Shown here: piece by piece, positions 25,054 to 34,023 of the stretch
Position numbering within the stretch: the first letter of the stretch is position 1
How the letters are laid out: each line of letters starts with the position of its first letter
Assembly (NCBI GenBank): GCA_934096075.1
Contig: CAKOLN010000003.1
Coordinates: 33,214 to 97,213 of the forward strand
Length of the DNA stretch: 64,000 nt
DNA from: an uncultured Bacilli bacterium
GTDB taxonomy: Bacteria > Bacillota_I > Bacilli_A > RF39 > UBA660
Direction: 5' to 3'
Position numbers and translations under genes: made by a program
The notes under the pieces: generated by a model
What the model was told of the DNA's origin: nothing
Databases searched by the model: none
The model's input: the letters and a program-made list of their open reading frames with translations, nothing else

Positions 25054-25080
25054 TTACTTAAAATACGAGGAGTTGATTAT

Positions 25081-27297
25081 ATGGGAACTGGAATATACTT
25101 TCCAATTAGTGCTTTATTATTTAGCTTATTGATAATGTTATTATTCTTTTTAAAAGAACATATTAATACAATGGAAACAAAACTTTATGGTGCAATAGTT
25201 ATAACAAATTTTTTAGGTTTAATCATTGAAATCCTATGTACATTAGCATCAAAAATATATGAAACTAATAAACTTTTTGCAGACATTATCTTAAAATTAT
25301 ATCTAGTTTATTTAGTAACATGGGCACTAATATTTACGATTTATATAATATTAATTTCATTTAATAATAATAAACTAAAAAATAATAAAGAAAAATTACT
25401 TAGAATCGCAAAAATATTTTATTTTATTTCAGTAATAATAATTTATATTTTACCAATTGATTTAGTAATAAAAAATAATTTTTCAATAAGATATACAACT
25501 GGACCAAGTGTATATTTTACATACTTTATTTCATTTGTAATGATTATAGTTATGCTTTATTGTATGATAAAAAATTATAAAAATTTGAAATCAAAGAAAT
25601 ACCTACCATTATTTACTTTTTTAACTTTAGGTACTGCAACGATGATTTTTCAAATGATTAATCCTCAATTTTTATTAATAACATATATGGAAACATTTAT
25701 AACTGTATTAATGTATCATACAATTGAAAACCCAGATGTTAAAATGAAAAATGAATTAGAACTAGCCAAAAATAAAGCAGATCAAGCAAATAATGCAAAA
25801 TCAGATTTCTTATCAAGTATGTCGCATGAAATAAGAACACCATTAAATGCAATTGTAGGTTTATCAGAAAATATGCAAACAGAAACAAACATGAATGTAA
25901 TACATTCTAATGCAAAAGATGTAGTCGATGCAAGTTATATACTTTTAGATATAGTAAATAGTATACTAGATATAAGTAAAATAGAAGCAGGAAAAATGGA
26001 AATGGTAAATACTAACTATAATCTAAAAAGTGAAGTAAAAAAACTAGTAAAACTATTAGAAACAAGAATAGGAGAAAAAGATTTAAAACTAGTAACAAAT
26101 ATAAGTGATGAAATACCAAATGTATTATATGGGGATGTAAATAAAGTAAAACAAATAATAACAAACTTAGTAACAAATGCAATAAAATATACAGACAGTG
26201 GAGAAGTAGATTTCACAATAGATGCAGAAAACAAAGATGATAAATGTAACTTAACAATAACAGTAAAAGATACAGGAAGAGGAATAAAAGAAGAACAACT
26301 AAAACACCTATATGAAAAATTTGAAAGACTAGAAAGTGATAAAAACACAACAATCGAAGGAACAGGATTAGGACTAGCAATAACAAAACAATTAGTAGGA
26401 ATGTTTAAAGGAACAATAACAGTAGATAGTATATATGGAAAAGGTTCAACATTCAAAGTAACACTAACACAAGACATAAAAGAAGGAGTAATACTAGAAG
26501 AACATAATGAAACAGAACAACAAAAATATAATAATGTAAAAGTACTAGTAGTAGATGATAGTAGTCTAAACTTAAAAGTAGCCGACACAATATTAAGAAA
26601 ATATAATATAGAAACAGAACTAGTAACAAGTGGACAAGAATCAATAGAAAAATGCAAAACAAATAAATATGATATAGTATTTATGGACATAATGATGCCT
26701 TCAATGTCAGGAGAAGAAACATTAAAAAAACTAAAAGAAATAAAAGACTTTAACACACCAGTGGTAGCCTTAACCGCAGATGCAATGGAAGGAAAGAAAG
26801 AAATATATCTAAGTGAAGGATTTATAGATTATCTAAGTAAACCAATACAAAGACCAGAATTAGAAGAAGTACTAGGTAAAATATTAAGTAATAACATTTC
26901 ATCAGAAACAAGAACAGAAGATAAAAGTACAAATAACCTATCATACTTAGAAGAACACGGTATAGATACAAAAACGCCATTAGAAATGTTTGGTAGTGAA
27001 GAAATGTACATAGATTCAATAAAAACATTTATAGAAGAAACACCAGAATCTTATACTAATCTTATGAGATACTATTTAGACAATGATTTAGAAGATTATA
27101 AAATTTTAGTTCACAAATTAAAAAGTGAAAGCAGGTATATTGGACTAAATAAATTCTCAGATATGTGTTTAGAACATGAAATAAAAGCAAAAGAAGGGGA
27201 TAATCAATATATAATATCTAACTTTAGTAGCTTAATAAAAGAATACAAAAATGTAATGAGAATATTAAAAGATTTTATATGTACGACAAATAAATAA
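25081..27297 (+). CDS. Hybrid sensor histidine kinase with receiver and HPt domains
   Basis: 738 residues. N-terminal membrane sensor with about seven helices (residues 1-215) and no extracellular domain of note, then HisKA with His249 (SMSHEIRTPLN), HATPase with N box NLVTNAIKYTDSG and G boxes DTGRGIK and GTGLGLAI, receiver with VDDS and Asp536 (VFMDIMMP), and a C-terminal HPt domain with His678 (LVHKLKSES). A complete His-Asp-His relay in one chain, expected to pass phosphate to a separate response regulator; Spo0A is the only one encoded in this window, but no link is shown. Codons in the middle 1 kb are almost all A-ending, unlike the first 0.65 kb. Confidence 0.92.
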   Translation: MGTGIYFPISALLFSLLIMLLFFLKEHINTMETKLYGAIVITNFLGLIIEILCTLASKIYETNKLFADIILKLYLVYLVTWALIFTIYIILISFNNNKLKNNKEKLLRIAKIFYFISVIIIYILPIDLVIKNNFSIRYTTGPSVYFTYFISFVMIIVMLYCMIKNYKNLKSKKYLPLFTFLTLGTATMIFQMINPQFLLITYMETFITVLMYHTIENPDVKMKNELELAKNKADQANNAKSDFLSSMSHEIRTPLNAIVGLSENMQTETNMNVIHSNAKDVVDASYILLDIVNSILDISKIEAGKMEMVNTNYNLKSEVKKLVKLLETRIGEKDLKLVTNISDEIPNVLYGDVNKVKQIITNLVTNAIKYTDSGEVDFTIDAENKDDKCNLTITVKDTGRGIKEEQLKHLYEKFERLESDKNTTIEGTGLGLAITKQLVGMFKGTITVDSIYGKGSTFKVTLTQDIKEGVILEEHNETEQQKYNNVKVLVVDDSSLNLKVADTILRKYNIETELVTSGQESIEKCKTNKYDIVFMDIMMPSMSGEETLKKLKEIKDFNTPVVALTADAMEGKKEIYLSEGFIDYLSKPIQRPELEEVLGKILSNNISSETRTEDKSTNNLSYLEEHGIDTKTPLEMFGSEEMYIDSIKTFIEETPESYTNLMRYYLDNDLEDYKILVHKLKSESRYIGLNKFSDMCLEHEIKAKEGDNQYIISNFSSLIKEYKNVMRILKDFICTTNK

Positions 27298-27305
27298 AAA
27301 TGTAA

Positions 27306-27338
27306 ACAGGTAATAAGAAAAAATATTATCTGTTTTTT
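27306..27338 (+). terminator. Intrinsic terminator after the hybrid kinase
   Basis: Ten-bp stem ACAGGTAATA (27306-27315) with TATTATCTGT (27324-27333), one G-U pair, then a T run. Confidence 0.88.
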
Positions 27339-27403
27339 CTATTTGCCTATAATGCTTGAAAAAAGAGGTGTAAACTTTACAAAAAATTTATTTAAAAAAA
27401 GGG

Positions 27404-27432
27404 TTGATTTTTACATAATTTTATCATATAAT
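27404..27432 (+). promoter_or_regulatory. Promoter of the S10-spc-alpha ribosomal operon
   Basis: TTGATT (27404-27409), 17-base spacer, TATAAT (27427-27432). No other comparable promoter was noticed until after rplQ, so this may drive about 14 kb. Confidence 0.85.
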
Positions 27433-27438
27433 TATCAT

Positions 27439-27558
27439 TGTATGACTGCGGAGAAGCGCGAGGTTGCTGATACACCCGGTTAAGTTGTGATATCTTAACT
27501 AAATATCAGGTAATTCGTGCCGAGCGAGTCTATTATAAAATAGGCGAAGGAGGGTAAT
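27439..27558 (+). ncRNA. Structured 5' leader of the S10 operon
   Basis: About 120 bases, markedly richer in G and C than its surroundings, so probably a conserved RNA structure. It contains GGAGAAGCGCGAGGTTGCTG, a TTAAG...CTTAA stem (about 27479-27498), and a final hairpin GTCTATT (27528-27534) with AATAGGC (27539-27545) that ends at the rpsJ Shine-Dalgarno (GAAGGAGGG). The core resembles the S10-operon leaders of other Bacillota, which act in autoregulation by a ribosomal protein. The identity of the regulator here is inferred. Confidence 0.65.
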
Positions 27559-27559
27559 T

Positions 27560-27868
27560 ATGGCAAAAGAGAAGGTTCGTATCAAATTAAAAGCGTATGA
27601 TCATAGAATACTTGATGTAGCAGCAAGCAAAATAGTAGATACAATCAAAAGAACAGGTGGTAAAGTTTCTGGACCAGTTCCACTACCAACTGATGTTGAA
27701 AAATTCACTATATTAAGAGCTGTTCACAAATATAAAGATTCTCGTGAACAATTTGAAATGCGTACACACAAAAGATTAATAGATGTAGATAGTCCAAGTA
27801 AAGAAACAGTTGATGCATTATCACACTTAGATTTACCTAGTGGAGTAGACATCGAAATCAAATTATAA
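27560..27868 (+). CDS. rpsJ: 30S ribosomal protein S10
   Basis: 102 residues, normal length. A small-subunit protein that also acts as NusE in transcription antitermination. RIKLKAYDHRILD at the start and the KRLIDVDSPSKETVDALS segment identify it. First gene of the S10 operon, directly behind a structured leader. RBS GGAGGG is strong. Confidence 0.98.
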   Translation: MAKEKVRIKLKAYDHRILDVAASKIVDTIKRTGGKVSGPVPLPTDVEKFTILRAVHKYKDSREQFEMRTHKRLIDVDSPSKETVDALSHLDLPSGVDIEIKL

Positions 27869-27888
27869 TAATGGAGGGAGTAATTAAA

Positions 27889-28674
27889 ATGAAAGGAATC
27901 TTAGGACGTAAAGTTGGAATGACTGAAGTCTTCACAACTAACGGATTACTTATACCTGTAACTGTTGTTGAAGTTGAACCAAATATAATAACTCAAATTA
28001 AAACAGTTGAAAAAGATGGGTATAACAGCATTCAATTAGGTGCTTTCACTAAAAGAGAAAAAGTATCTAATAAACCAGAAATGGGACATATTAAGAAAGC
28101 TAACACTACACCTAAGCGCTTCTTAAAAGAAATTAAAGGGTTAGATGTATCAAACTATGAAGTTGGACAAATAATCGGTGTAGACACTTTTGAAGCTGGA
28201 GAACTTGTAGATGTAACTGGTACATCAAAAGGAAAAGGCTTCCAAGGAACAATTAAAAGACATAACTTCTCAAGAGGACCTATGTCACACGGTTCTCATT
28301 ACCACAGAGCTGTAGGTTCACGTGGACCAATGAGACCAATGAGAGTATTAAAAGGAAAGAAATTACCAGGACATATGGGTAATGAACAAGTAACTATTCA
28401 AAATCTAGAAATAATTGCAGTAGATACTGAAAATAATTGCTTATTAATAAGTGGTAATATTCCAGGACCTAAAAAAGGTTATGTTCTTGTAAGAACAGCT
28501 GTTAAAAATGGTGGAAAAAATGAAGCAAAAGAATTAGTTTCATATGTAGTTGAAGAAGTAGTAGAAAATACTGAAGAAGTAGTAACTGAAGAAATTACAG
28601 AAACACCAGAAACAGCCGTTGAAGAAACAACTGAAACAGTTGAAGAAACTTCACAAAAGGAAGGTGAAGAATAA
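27889..28674 (+). CDS. rplC: 50S ribosomal protein L3 with acidic C-terminal tail
   Basis: 261 residues; L3 is usually about 205-215. The core is normal (GILGRKVGMTEVF, GTSKGKGFQGTIKRH, GPMSHGSHYHRAVGS, LPGHMGNEQVTIQNL) and binds 23S rRNA near the peptidyl transferase centre. About 45 extra residues at the end are nearly all Glu, Thr and Val (EEVVENTEEVVTEE, then ETPETAVEETTETVEE). ATG 27889 was chosen with GGAGGGAG before it; the in-frame ATG at 27871 is part of the RBS region. The stop overlaps rplD (TAATG). Confidence 0.97.
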   Translation: MKGILGRKVGMTEVFTTNGLLIPVTVVEVEPNIITQIKTVEKDGYNSIQLGAFTKREKVSNKPEMGHIKKANTTPKRFLKEIKGLDVSNYEVGQIIGVDTFEAGELVDVTGTSKGKGFQGTIKRHNFSRGPMSHGSHYHRAVGSRGPMRPMRVLKGKKLPGHMGNEQVTIQNLEIIAVDTENNCLLISGNIPGPKKGYVLVRTAVKNGGKNEAKELVSYVVEEVVENTEEVVTEEITETPETAVEETTETVEETSQKEGEE

Positions 28675-29297
28675 TGGCAAAAATTAAAGTATTAAATTTA
28701 AATGGAGAAACAAAGGAAGACATCACATTAAATGATACTGTATGGAACACTGAAGTAAATGAAATAGTTTTATCAGATGCTATTAAATTACAAATGGCTT
28801 CATTAAGACAAGGAACTCATGATACTAAAGGTAGAAGTGAAGTATCTGGTGGTGGAAGAAAACCATGGAGACAAAAAGGTACTGGGCGTGCTCGTCAAGG
28901 TACAATAAGAGCTCCTCACTGGGTTGGTGGTGGAATAGTATTCGGACCAACTCCAAGAGATTATGGTTTCAAAATGAATAAGAAAGAAAGAAGACTTGCA
29001 TTAAGAAGTGCTCTTTCAGACAAATTCCAAAATAAAGAATTATGTGTTGTAGAAAATTTAGAATTGGCTACACCAAAAACTAAAGACTTCAAGAAAGTTT
29101 TAGAAACATTAAAATTAGAAGGAAAAACACTTATAGTTACTGATGGTGAAAATGGTAATGCATGTTTAGCAGCAAGAAACTTAACTAACTTACATGTAAT
29201 TGAACCAAGTAGCATCAATGTATTAGATTTAGTAGGTGCAGATAACTTATTAATCGATGTTGAAAGTGTTAAAAAGATAGAGGAGGTGCTTAAATAA
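28674..29297 (+). CDS. rplD: 50S ribosomal protein L4
   Basis: 207 residues, normal length. L4 lines the upper exit tunnel and in some bacteria represses its own S10 operon. SGGGRKPWRQKGTGRARQG, the tunnel loop signature, and HWVGGGIVFGPTPRDY are clear. Start and stop overlap rplC and rplW as TAATG junctions. Confidence 0.98.
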   Translation: MAKIKVLNLNGETKEDITLNDTVWNTEVNEIVLSDAIKLQMASLRQGTHDTKGRSEVSGGGRKPWRQKGTGRARQGTIRAPHWVGGGIVFGPTPRDYGFKMNKKERRLALRSALSDKFQNKELCVVENLELATPKTKDFKKVLETLKLEGKTLIVTDGENGNACLAARNLTNLHVIEPSSINVLDLVGADNLLIDVESVKKIEEVLK

Positions 29298-29566
29298 TGA
29301 ATTACGAAATAATTAAAGCACCAGTTATAACTGAAAAAACAAATAACTTAGCAAGTGAAAACGTATATGTATTCAAAGTTGATAAAAAAGCTAACAAAAC
29401 TCAAATTAAACAAGCAATTGAATCAAAATTTGGAGTAAAAGTAGAAAGCGTTAACACTGTTAATACACAAAGCAAAAAAAGAAGAGTAGGAAAATATACA
29501 GGTTACACATCTTCTTATAAAAAAGCTTATGTAAAACTAAAGGAAGGCTCTAAAATAGAGTTTTAG
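29297..29566 (+). CDS. rplW: 50S ribosomal protein L23
   Basis: 89 residues. It binds at the tunnel exit, a docking point for trigger factor and SRP. IIKAPVITEKT at the start and FKVDKKANKTQIKQAIE are typical. The start overlaps the rplD stop; RBS AGGAGG is in the end of rplD. Confidence 0.98.
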   Translation: MNYEIIKAPVITEKTNNLASENVYVFKVDKKANKTQIKQAIESKFGVKVESVNTVNTQSKKRRVGKYTGYTSSYKKAYVKLKEGSKIEF

Positions 29567-29579
29567 AAGGTGATTATAT

Positions 29580-30413
29580 ATGGCAATAAGAAAATTCAAA
29601 CCAATAACTAATGGTCAAAGAAATAAAAGTACATTAGTAAACGAAGAAATAACAAAATCTACTCCAGAAAAAAGCTTAACTGAAAAATTAAATAAAAAAG
29701 CTGGAAGAAATAATCAAGGTAAAATAACTGTTAGACATCGTGGTGGCGGAGTTAAAAGAAAATACCGTGTAATAGATTTCAAAAGAAATAAAGATGGTGT
29801 TATCGGGACTGTTGCATCAATCGAATATGATCCAAACAGAAGTGCTAATATAGCTTTAATAAACTATGCAGATGGTGAAAAAAGATATATAATAGCACCA
29901 CTTGATTTAAAAGTTGGAGATAAAATTGAAAGTGGAGAAAATGTAGATATCAAAGTTGGTAATGCTCTTCCACTTATGAACATTCCTGTTGGTACAGTTG
30001 TACACAACATCGAAATGAATCCTGGAAAAGGTGCTCAACTAGCAAGAGGTGCTGGATCAAGTGCACAAATCCTAGGAAGAGAAGGAAAATACGTATTATT
30101 AAGATTAAAGAGTGGTGAAACTAGAAAGGTTCAAGGTGTATGCCGTGCTACAATTGGTACAGTAGGAAATCTTGATTATGAACTAGTACACTTAGGTAAA
30201 GCAGGTCGTAAAAGACTTATGGGTTGGCGTCCAACAGTACGTGGATCAGTTATGAACCCTAATGATCACCCTCATGGTGGTGGTGAAGGTAAAGCTCCAG
30301 TAGGACGTAAAGGACCAATGACTCCTTGGGGTAAACCAGCTCTTGGATTAAAAACACGTAAAACAAAGAAAGCAAGCGAGAAATTAATAGTATCTCGTAG
30401 AAAGAAAAAATAA
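29580..30413 (+). CDS. rplB: 50S ribosomal protein L2
   Basis: 277 residues, normal length. A core 23S rRNA-binding protein needed for subunit association and peptidyl transfer. KITVRHRGGGVKRKYRVIDF and the C-terminal GWRPTVRGSVMNPNDHPHG (with the conserved His) are present. RBS AGAAGGTGAT. Confidence 0.98.
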   Translation: MAIRKFKPITNGQRNKSTLVNEEITKSTPEKSLTEKLNKKAGRNNQGKITVRHRGGGVKRKYRVIDFKRNKDGVIGTVASIEYDPNRSANIALINYADGEKRYIIAPLDLKVGDKIESGENVDIKVGNALPLMNIPVGTVVHNIEMNPGKGAQLARGAGSSAQILGREGKYVLLRLKSGETRKVQGVCRATIGTVGNLDYELVHLGKAGRKRLMGWRPTVRGSVMNPNDHPHGGGEGKAPVGRKGPMTPWGKPALGLKTRKTKKASEKLIVSRRKKK

Positions 30414-30430
30414 AGAAAGGATTTGTGAGT

Positions 30431-30697
30431 ATGTCAAGAAGTTTAAAAAAAGGACCTTACGTTTTTGAAAGATTACTAAATAAAGTAAAATCATTAAACG
30501 AAAGTGGAAAAAAAGAAGTAATTAAAACTTGGTCACGTCGTTCAACAATCTATCCTGATTTCGTTGGACACACAATTGCAGTACACAATGGAAAAGATTT
30601 CATTCCTGTGTATATCACAGAAGACATGGTTGGTCACAAACTAGGAGAGTTTGCATTAACTCGTAAGTTTGGTGGACACGCTGGCGAAAACAAATAG
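30431..30697 (+). CDS. rpsS: 30S ribosomal protein S19
   Basis: 88 residues. It binds 16S rRNA in the head with S13. SRSLKKGPYV at the start and the GRKFGGHAG-like TRKFGGHAGEN end identify it. ATG 30431 was chosen, with AAAGGA 9 bases upstream; an in-frame GTG two codons earlier is too close to the RBS. Confidence 0.97.
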   Translation: MSRSLKKGPYVFERLLNKVKSLNESGKKEVIKTWSRRSTIYPDFVGHTIAVHNGKDFIPVYITEDMVGHKLGEFALTRKFGGHAGENK

Positions 30698-30709
30698 GAA
30701 GGTGAATAA

Positions 30710-31057
30710 ATGGAAACTTATGCAATACATAAAGGTGCCATGATTGCACCTAGAAAAGCAAGAATGACACTTGACCTTATAAGAGGAAAAAAAGTAACAG
30801 AAGCAAGAGCAATACTATTAACAACTAACACTAAAGGTAGTCGTTTAATCAGTAAAGTTCTTGAAAGTGCTACTGCAAATGCAGTAAACAACTTAAATCT
30901 TAAAGAAGAAGATTTATATGTAACAGAAACTTATATCAGTGAAGGACCTACATTAAAAAGAAGTAAAATAGCTTCTCGTGGTTCAGTTGATAGAAGAGAC
31001 AAAAGAACAAGTCACATATTTGTTAAAGTAAGTGACAAGAAAGGAGCTACAGAATAG
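30710..31057 (+). CDS. rplV: 50S ribosomal protein L22
   Basis: 115 residues. It lines the exit tunnel near the macrolide site. IAPRKARMTLDLIRGKKV and the C-terminal loop region ETYISEGPTLKRSKIASRG are characteristic. Followed by rpsC after a single base. Confidence 0.97.
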   Translation: METYAIHKGAMIAPRKARMTLDLIRGKKVTEARAILLTTNTKGSRLISKVLESATANAVNNLNLKEEDLYVTETYISEGPTLKRSKIASRGSVDRRDKRTSHIFVKVSDKKGATE

Positions 31058-31058
31058 C

Positions 31059-31736
31059 ATGGGACAAAAAGTAAGTCCAGTCGGACTAAGAATTGGAATC
31101 AATAAAGACTGGGAAAGCAAATGGTATGCTAAAAATAAAGATTTCTCTAAAATGTTAAATACAGATATTAAAATTCGTAAATACTTAGAAAAAGCTTTAA
31201 AAGGTAGCTCAGTTGCAAACATAGTTATTGAAAGAAACAATAAAAGAACAAATGTAATAATTAACACTTCTAAACCAGGTGTTGTAATAGGACGTGGTGG
31301 AGAAGAAATAGAAAAACATAAGAAAGCTTTATCAAAATTAACTGGTGAAGACATCTATGTTTCAATCGTTGAAATCAAACAACCAGACTTAAATGCAGCA
31401 TTAGTTGCAGAACAAATTGCAATGCAAATTGAAAATCGTGCTTCATTCAGAATGGCTCAAAAAAGAGCAATAAGAAATACAATGAAAGCAGGAGCAAAGG
31501 GTATTAAAACTCAAGTATCAGGTCGTTTAAATGGTGCAGAAATTGCAAGAAGCGAAGGATACACTGAAGGAACAGTACCACTTCATACTTTAAGAGCTGA
31601 TATAGATTATGCTCATAAAGAAGCTGATACTATTTATGGAAAAATCGGTGTAAAAGTATGGATCTATAAAGGAGAAATCCTTCCTGCTAAAGGAAATAAG
31701 GGAGGTAAGAAAGATGTTACTACCAAAGAGAACTAA
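31059..31736 (+). CDS. rpsC: 30S ribosomal protein S3
   Basis: 225 residues. It binds at the mRNA entry tunnel. MGQKVSPVGLRIGIN is the canonical start, so ATG 31059 was used although the frame extends upstream to 31032 into rplV; the RBS AAAGGAG is 12 bases upstream. The KH segment PGVVIGRGGEEI and RAIRNTMKAGAKGIK are present. Its 3' end overlaps rplP by 23 bases. Confidence 0.97.
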   Translation: MGQKVSPVGLRIGINKDWESKWYAKNKDFSKMLNTDIKIRKYLEKALKGSSVANIVIERNNKRTNVIINTSKPGVVIGRGGEEIEKHKKALSKLTGEDIYVSIVEIKQPDLNAALVAEQIAMQIENRASFRMAQKRAIRNTMKAGAKGIKTQVSGRLNGAEIARSEGYTEGTVPLHTLRADIDYAHKEADTIYGKIGVKVWIYKGEILPAKGNKGGKKDVTTKEN

Positions 31737-32145
31737 ATATAGAAAACCTCATCGTGTTAGTTACGAAGGAAAAAGTAAAGGTAAAAATGTATTATCTTAC
31801 GGAGAATATGGATTAGTTGCAAAAGAAGGAGCTTATATCACTGCTAGACAAATAGAAGCTGCTCGTGTAGCTATGACAAGAGAAATGAAAAAGTCTAAAA
31901 GAGGTAAAGTATTCATCAACATATTCCCTCATTTAGCAAGAACTAAAAAACCTTTGGAAGTTCGTATGGGAAGCGGAAAAGGTAACGTAGAAGAATGGGT
32001 AGCAGTAGTTAAAGAAGGTAAAATCATGTTTGAAATGACTGATGTAACTGAAGAAACTGCTAGAGAAGCATTCAGATTAGCTGGACATAAACTACCTATC
32101 AAAACAAAATTCATTAAGAAAGAAGGTGTAACTAATGAAAACTAG
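31714..32145 (+). CDS. rplP: 50S ribosomal protein L16
   Basis: 143 residues. It sits between the A-site tRNA and the central protuberance. MLLPKRTKYRKPHR is the canonical N-terminus, which fixes the start inside the rpsC end; the RBS GGGAGG lies within rpsC. FINIFPHLARTKKPLEVRMGSGKG is typical. Confidence 0.97.
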   Translation: MLLPKRTKYRKPHRVSYEGKSKGKNVLSYGEYGLVAKEGAYITARQIEAARVAMTREMKKSKRGKVFINIFPHLARTKKPLEVRMGSGKGNVEEWVAVVKEGKIMFEMTDVTEETAREAFRLAGHKLPIKTKFIKKEGVTNEN

Positions 32146-32329
32146 TGAAATAAGAAAAATGTCTACAGAAGATATCAACAAAAAAATCACTGAAACTAAA
32201 GCTGAATTATGGAATTTGCGTTTCAGTAGTGCTACTGGTTCATTAGAAAAACCTCATAAAATTAGAGAATTAAGACATGACGTTGCCAGAATGAAAACTG
32301 TACTTAACGAACGTAAGGAAAGTAAGTAG
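32135..32329 (+). CDS. rpmC: 50S ribosomal protein L29
   Basis: 64 residues, near the tunnel exit beside L23. TKAELWNLRFSSATGSLEKPHKIRELRHDVARMKT contains the family core, shown here as LWNLRF and RELRHDVARMKT. It overlaps rplP by 11 bases. Confidence 0.95.
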   Translation: MKTSEIRKMSTEDINKKITETKAELWNLRFSSATGSLEKPHKIRELRHDVARMKTVLNERKESK

Positions 32330-32337
32330 GAGGATTT

Positions 32338-32595
32338 ATGGAAAAGACTAATGAAACTAGAGTAGGTAAAGTAGTAAGCACTAGTATGGATAAAACAATT
32401 GTAGTATTAGTTGAAACTTACAAAAATCACCCACTTTATAAAAAAAGAGTAAAATACTCTAAAAAATATAAAGCACATGATGAAGAAAACAAAGCAAAAG
32501 TTGGAGACATTGTAAAAATATCTGCATGTCGTCCACTAAGTAAAACTAAAAGATATGTATTAGATAGCATTGTTGAAGAAGCTATCATACTTTAA
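32338..32595 (+). CDS. rpsQ: 30S ribosomal protein S17
   Basis: 85 residues, a primary 16S rRNA-binding protein. RVGKVVSTSMDKTIVVLVE and HPLYKKRVKYSKKYKAHDE are typical. RBS AGGAGG 5 bases before ATG. Confidence 0.96.
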   Translation: MEKTNETRVGKVVSTSMDKTIVVLVETYKNHPLYKKRVKYSKKYKAHDEENKAKVGDIVKISACRPLSKTKRYVLDSIVEEAIIL

Positions 32596-32612
32596 GAAAG
32601 GACGTGGGTATT

Positions 32613-32981
32613 ATGGTACAACCAGAAAGCCGTTTAAAAGTAGCCGATAACTCAGGTGCTCGTGAAATATTAGTAATAAGAGTACTTGGTGGTTCATTTG
32701 TAAGAAGTGGAAACATCGGTGACGTAGTAGTTGGGACTGTTAAAAAAGCAATACCTAACTCTAACACTAAAAAAGGAAAAGTAGTAAAAGCTGTAATAGT
32801 TAGAACAGTTCAAGGCGTTAAAAGACCTGATGGATCATACATCAAATTTGATGATAATGCTTGTGTTCTAATTAAAGATGATAAGAGTCCAGTAGGAACT
32901 CGTGTTCTAGGACCTGTTGCTAGAGAATTAAGAGATAAAGATTTCATGAAAATCGTTTCACTAGCACCAGAAGTATTATAG
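32613..32981 (+). CDS. rplN: 50S ribosomal protein L14
   Basis: 122 residues, the usual length when the ATG at 32613 is used (MVQPESRLKVADNSGARE). The in-frame GTG at 32604 lies against the RBS (AAAGGACGTG). L14 helps form bridge B8 with the small subunit and binds RsfS-type silencing factors. Confidence 0.97.
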   Translation: MVQPESRLKVADNSGAREILVIRVLGGSFVRSGNIGDVVVGTVKKAIPNSNTKKGKVVKAVIVRTVQGVKRPDGSYIKFDDNACVLIKDDKSPVGTRVLGPVARELRDKDFMKIVSLAPEVL

Positions 32982-32993
32982 GAGGGTACTAAC

Positions 32994-33257
32994 GTGAAAA
33001 TAAAAGTTGGAGATAAAGTAACTGTTATCGCTGGAGATGACAAAGGAAAACAAGGAAAAGTATCAAAAGTTTTAAGAAGCGAATCAAGAGTAATAGTTGA
33101 AGGTGTTAATATTGTAAAAAAACATGTGAAACCAAATAGAACTAATGAAACTGGTGGAATACTTGAAACAGAAGCTCCTATCCATATTTCAAATGTAAAA
33201 GTTTTAAAAGAAGAAAAAAAAGAAACTAAGAAAGAAACAAAGAAAGTAAGTAAATAG
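32994..33257 (+). CDS. rplX: 50S ribosomal protein L24
   Basis: 87 residues; starts with GTG (32994) behind GGAGGG. It initiates 50S assembly. KIKVGDKVTVIAGDDKGKQG (KOW motif) and VEGVNIVKKHVKPN are clear. The C-terminus ends in a Lys/Glu-rich tail (EEKKETKKETKKVSK) beyond the usual fold. Confidence 0.96.
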   Translation: MKIKVGDKVTVIAGDDKGKQGKVSKVLRSESRVIVEGVNIVKKHVKPNRTNETGGILETEAPIHISNVKVLKEEKKETKKETKKVSK

Positions 33258-33267
33258 GAGGCAAATA

Positions 33268-33807
33268 ATGGAAACATTAAAAGAAGTTTATGAAAAAGAA
33301 ATCGTGCCTGCTCTAACAGAAAAGTTTAAATATACTTCAAGAATGCAAGTACCTAAACTTGAGAAGATAGTTCTTAACATGGGTGTAGGTGATGCTACTA
33401 CAGATTCTAAATACTTAGATGCTGCAGTAAAAGAACTTGAAGTAATCGCTGGACAAAAACCAGTTATAACAAAAGCAAAAAAATCAATCGCTGGATTTAA
33501 ACTAAGAGAAGGAAACAAAATCGGATGTAAAGTTACATTACGTGGTGAAAATATGTATATCTTCTTAGAAAAATTAATTAAGATAGCATTACCTCGTGTT
33601 CGTGACTTTAGAGGAATTTCAAAAGGAAGTTTTGATGGAAGAGGAAACTATACTCTAGGAATTAAAGAACAATTAATATTCCCAGAAGTAGACTACGATC
33701 AAGTTATTAAAACAAGAGGACTTGATATAGTAATGGTAACAACTGCTAAAACAAATGAAGAAGCATTAGAATTACTAAGTGGTTTTGGTTTACCTTTCAA
33801 GAAATAA
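33268..33807 (+). CDS. rplE: 50S ribosomal protein L5
   Basis: 179 residues, normal. It binds 5S rRNA in the central protuberance. KIVLNMGVGDA, AKKSIAGFKLREG, and RVRDFRGISKGSFDGRGNY are diagnostic. RBS AGGAGG. Confidence 0.98.
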   Translation: METLKEVYEKEIVPALTEKFKYTSRMQVPKLEKIVLNMGVGDATTDSKYLDAAVKELEVIAGQKPVITKAKKSIAGFKLREGNKIGCKVTLRGENMYIFLEKLIKIALPRVRDFRGISKGSFDGRGNYTLGIKEQLIFPEVDYDQVIKTRGLDIVMVTTAKTNEEALELLSGFGLPFKK

Positions 33808-33819
33808 GGAGGCATTTAA

Positions 33820-34005
33820 GTGGCAAAAACAAGTAAATTAGTTAGCTGGAAAAAAGGGTCAAAATTCAAAGCTAGAAATTATACTAGATGCGAAAGATGT
33901 GGAAGACCTCACGGTGTATTAAGAAAATTCGGACTATGCCGTATATGCTTTAGAGAATTAGCTTATAAAGGACAAATACCAGGCGTTAAAAAGTCTAGTT
34001 GGTAA
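33820..34005 (+). CDS. rpsN: 30S ribosomal protein S14, zinc-binding type
   Basis: 61 residues with a GTG start (33820) after GGAGG. This is the short C+ form: CERCGRP and CRICFREL supply four Cys for zinc. Organisms with this form need zinc for it, and some carry a second zinc-free paralogue, not seen here. Confidence 0.96.
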   Translation: MAKTSKLVSWKKGSKFKARNYTRCERCGRPHGVLRKFGLCRICFRELAYKGQIPGVKKSSW

Positions 34006-34023
34006 GAAGGGAGGACTAAAGTT

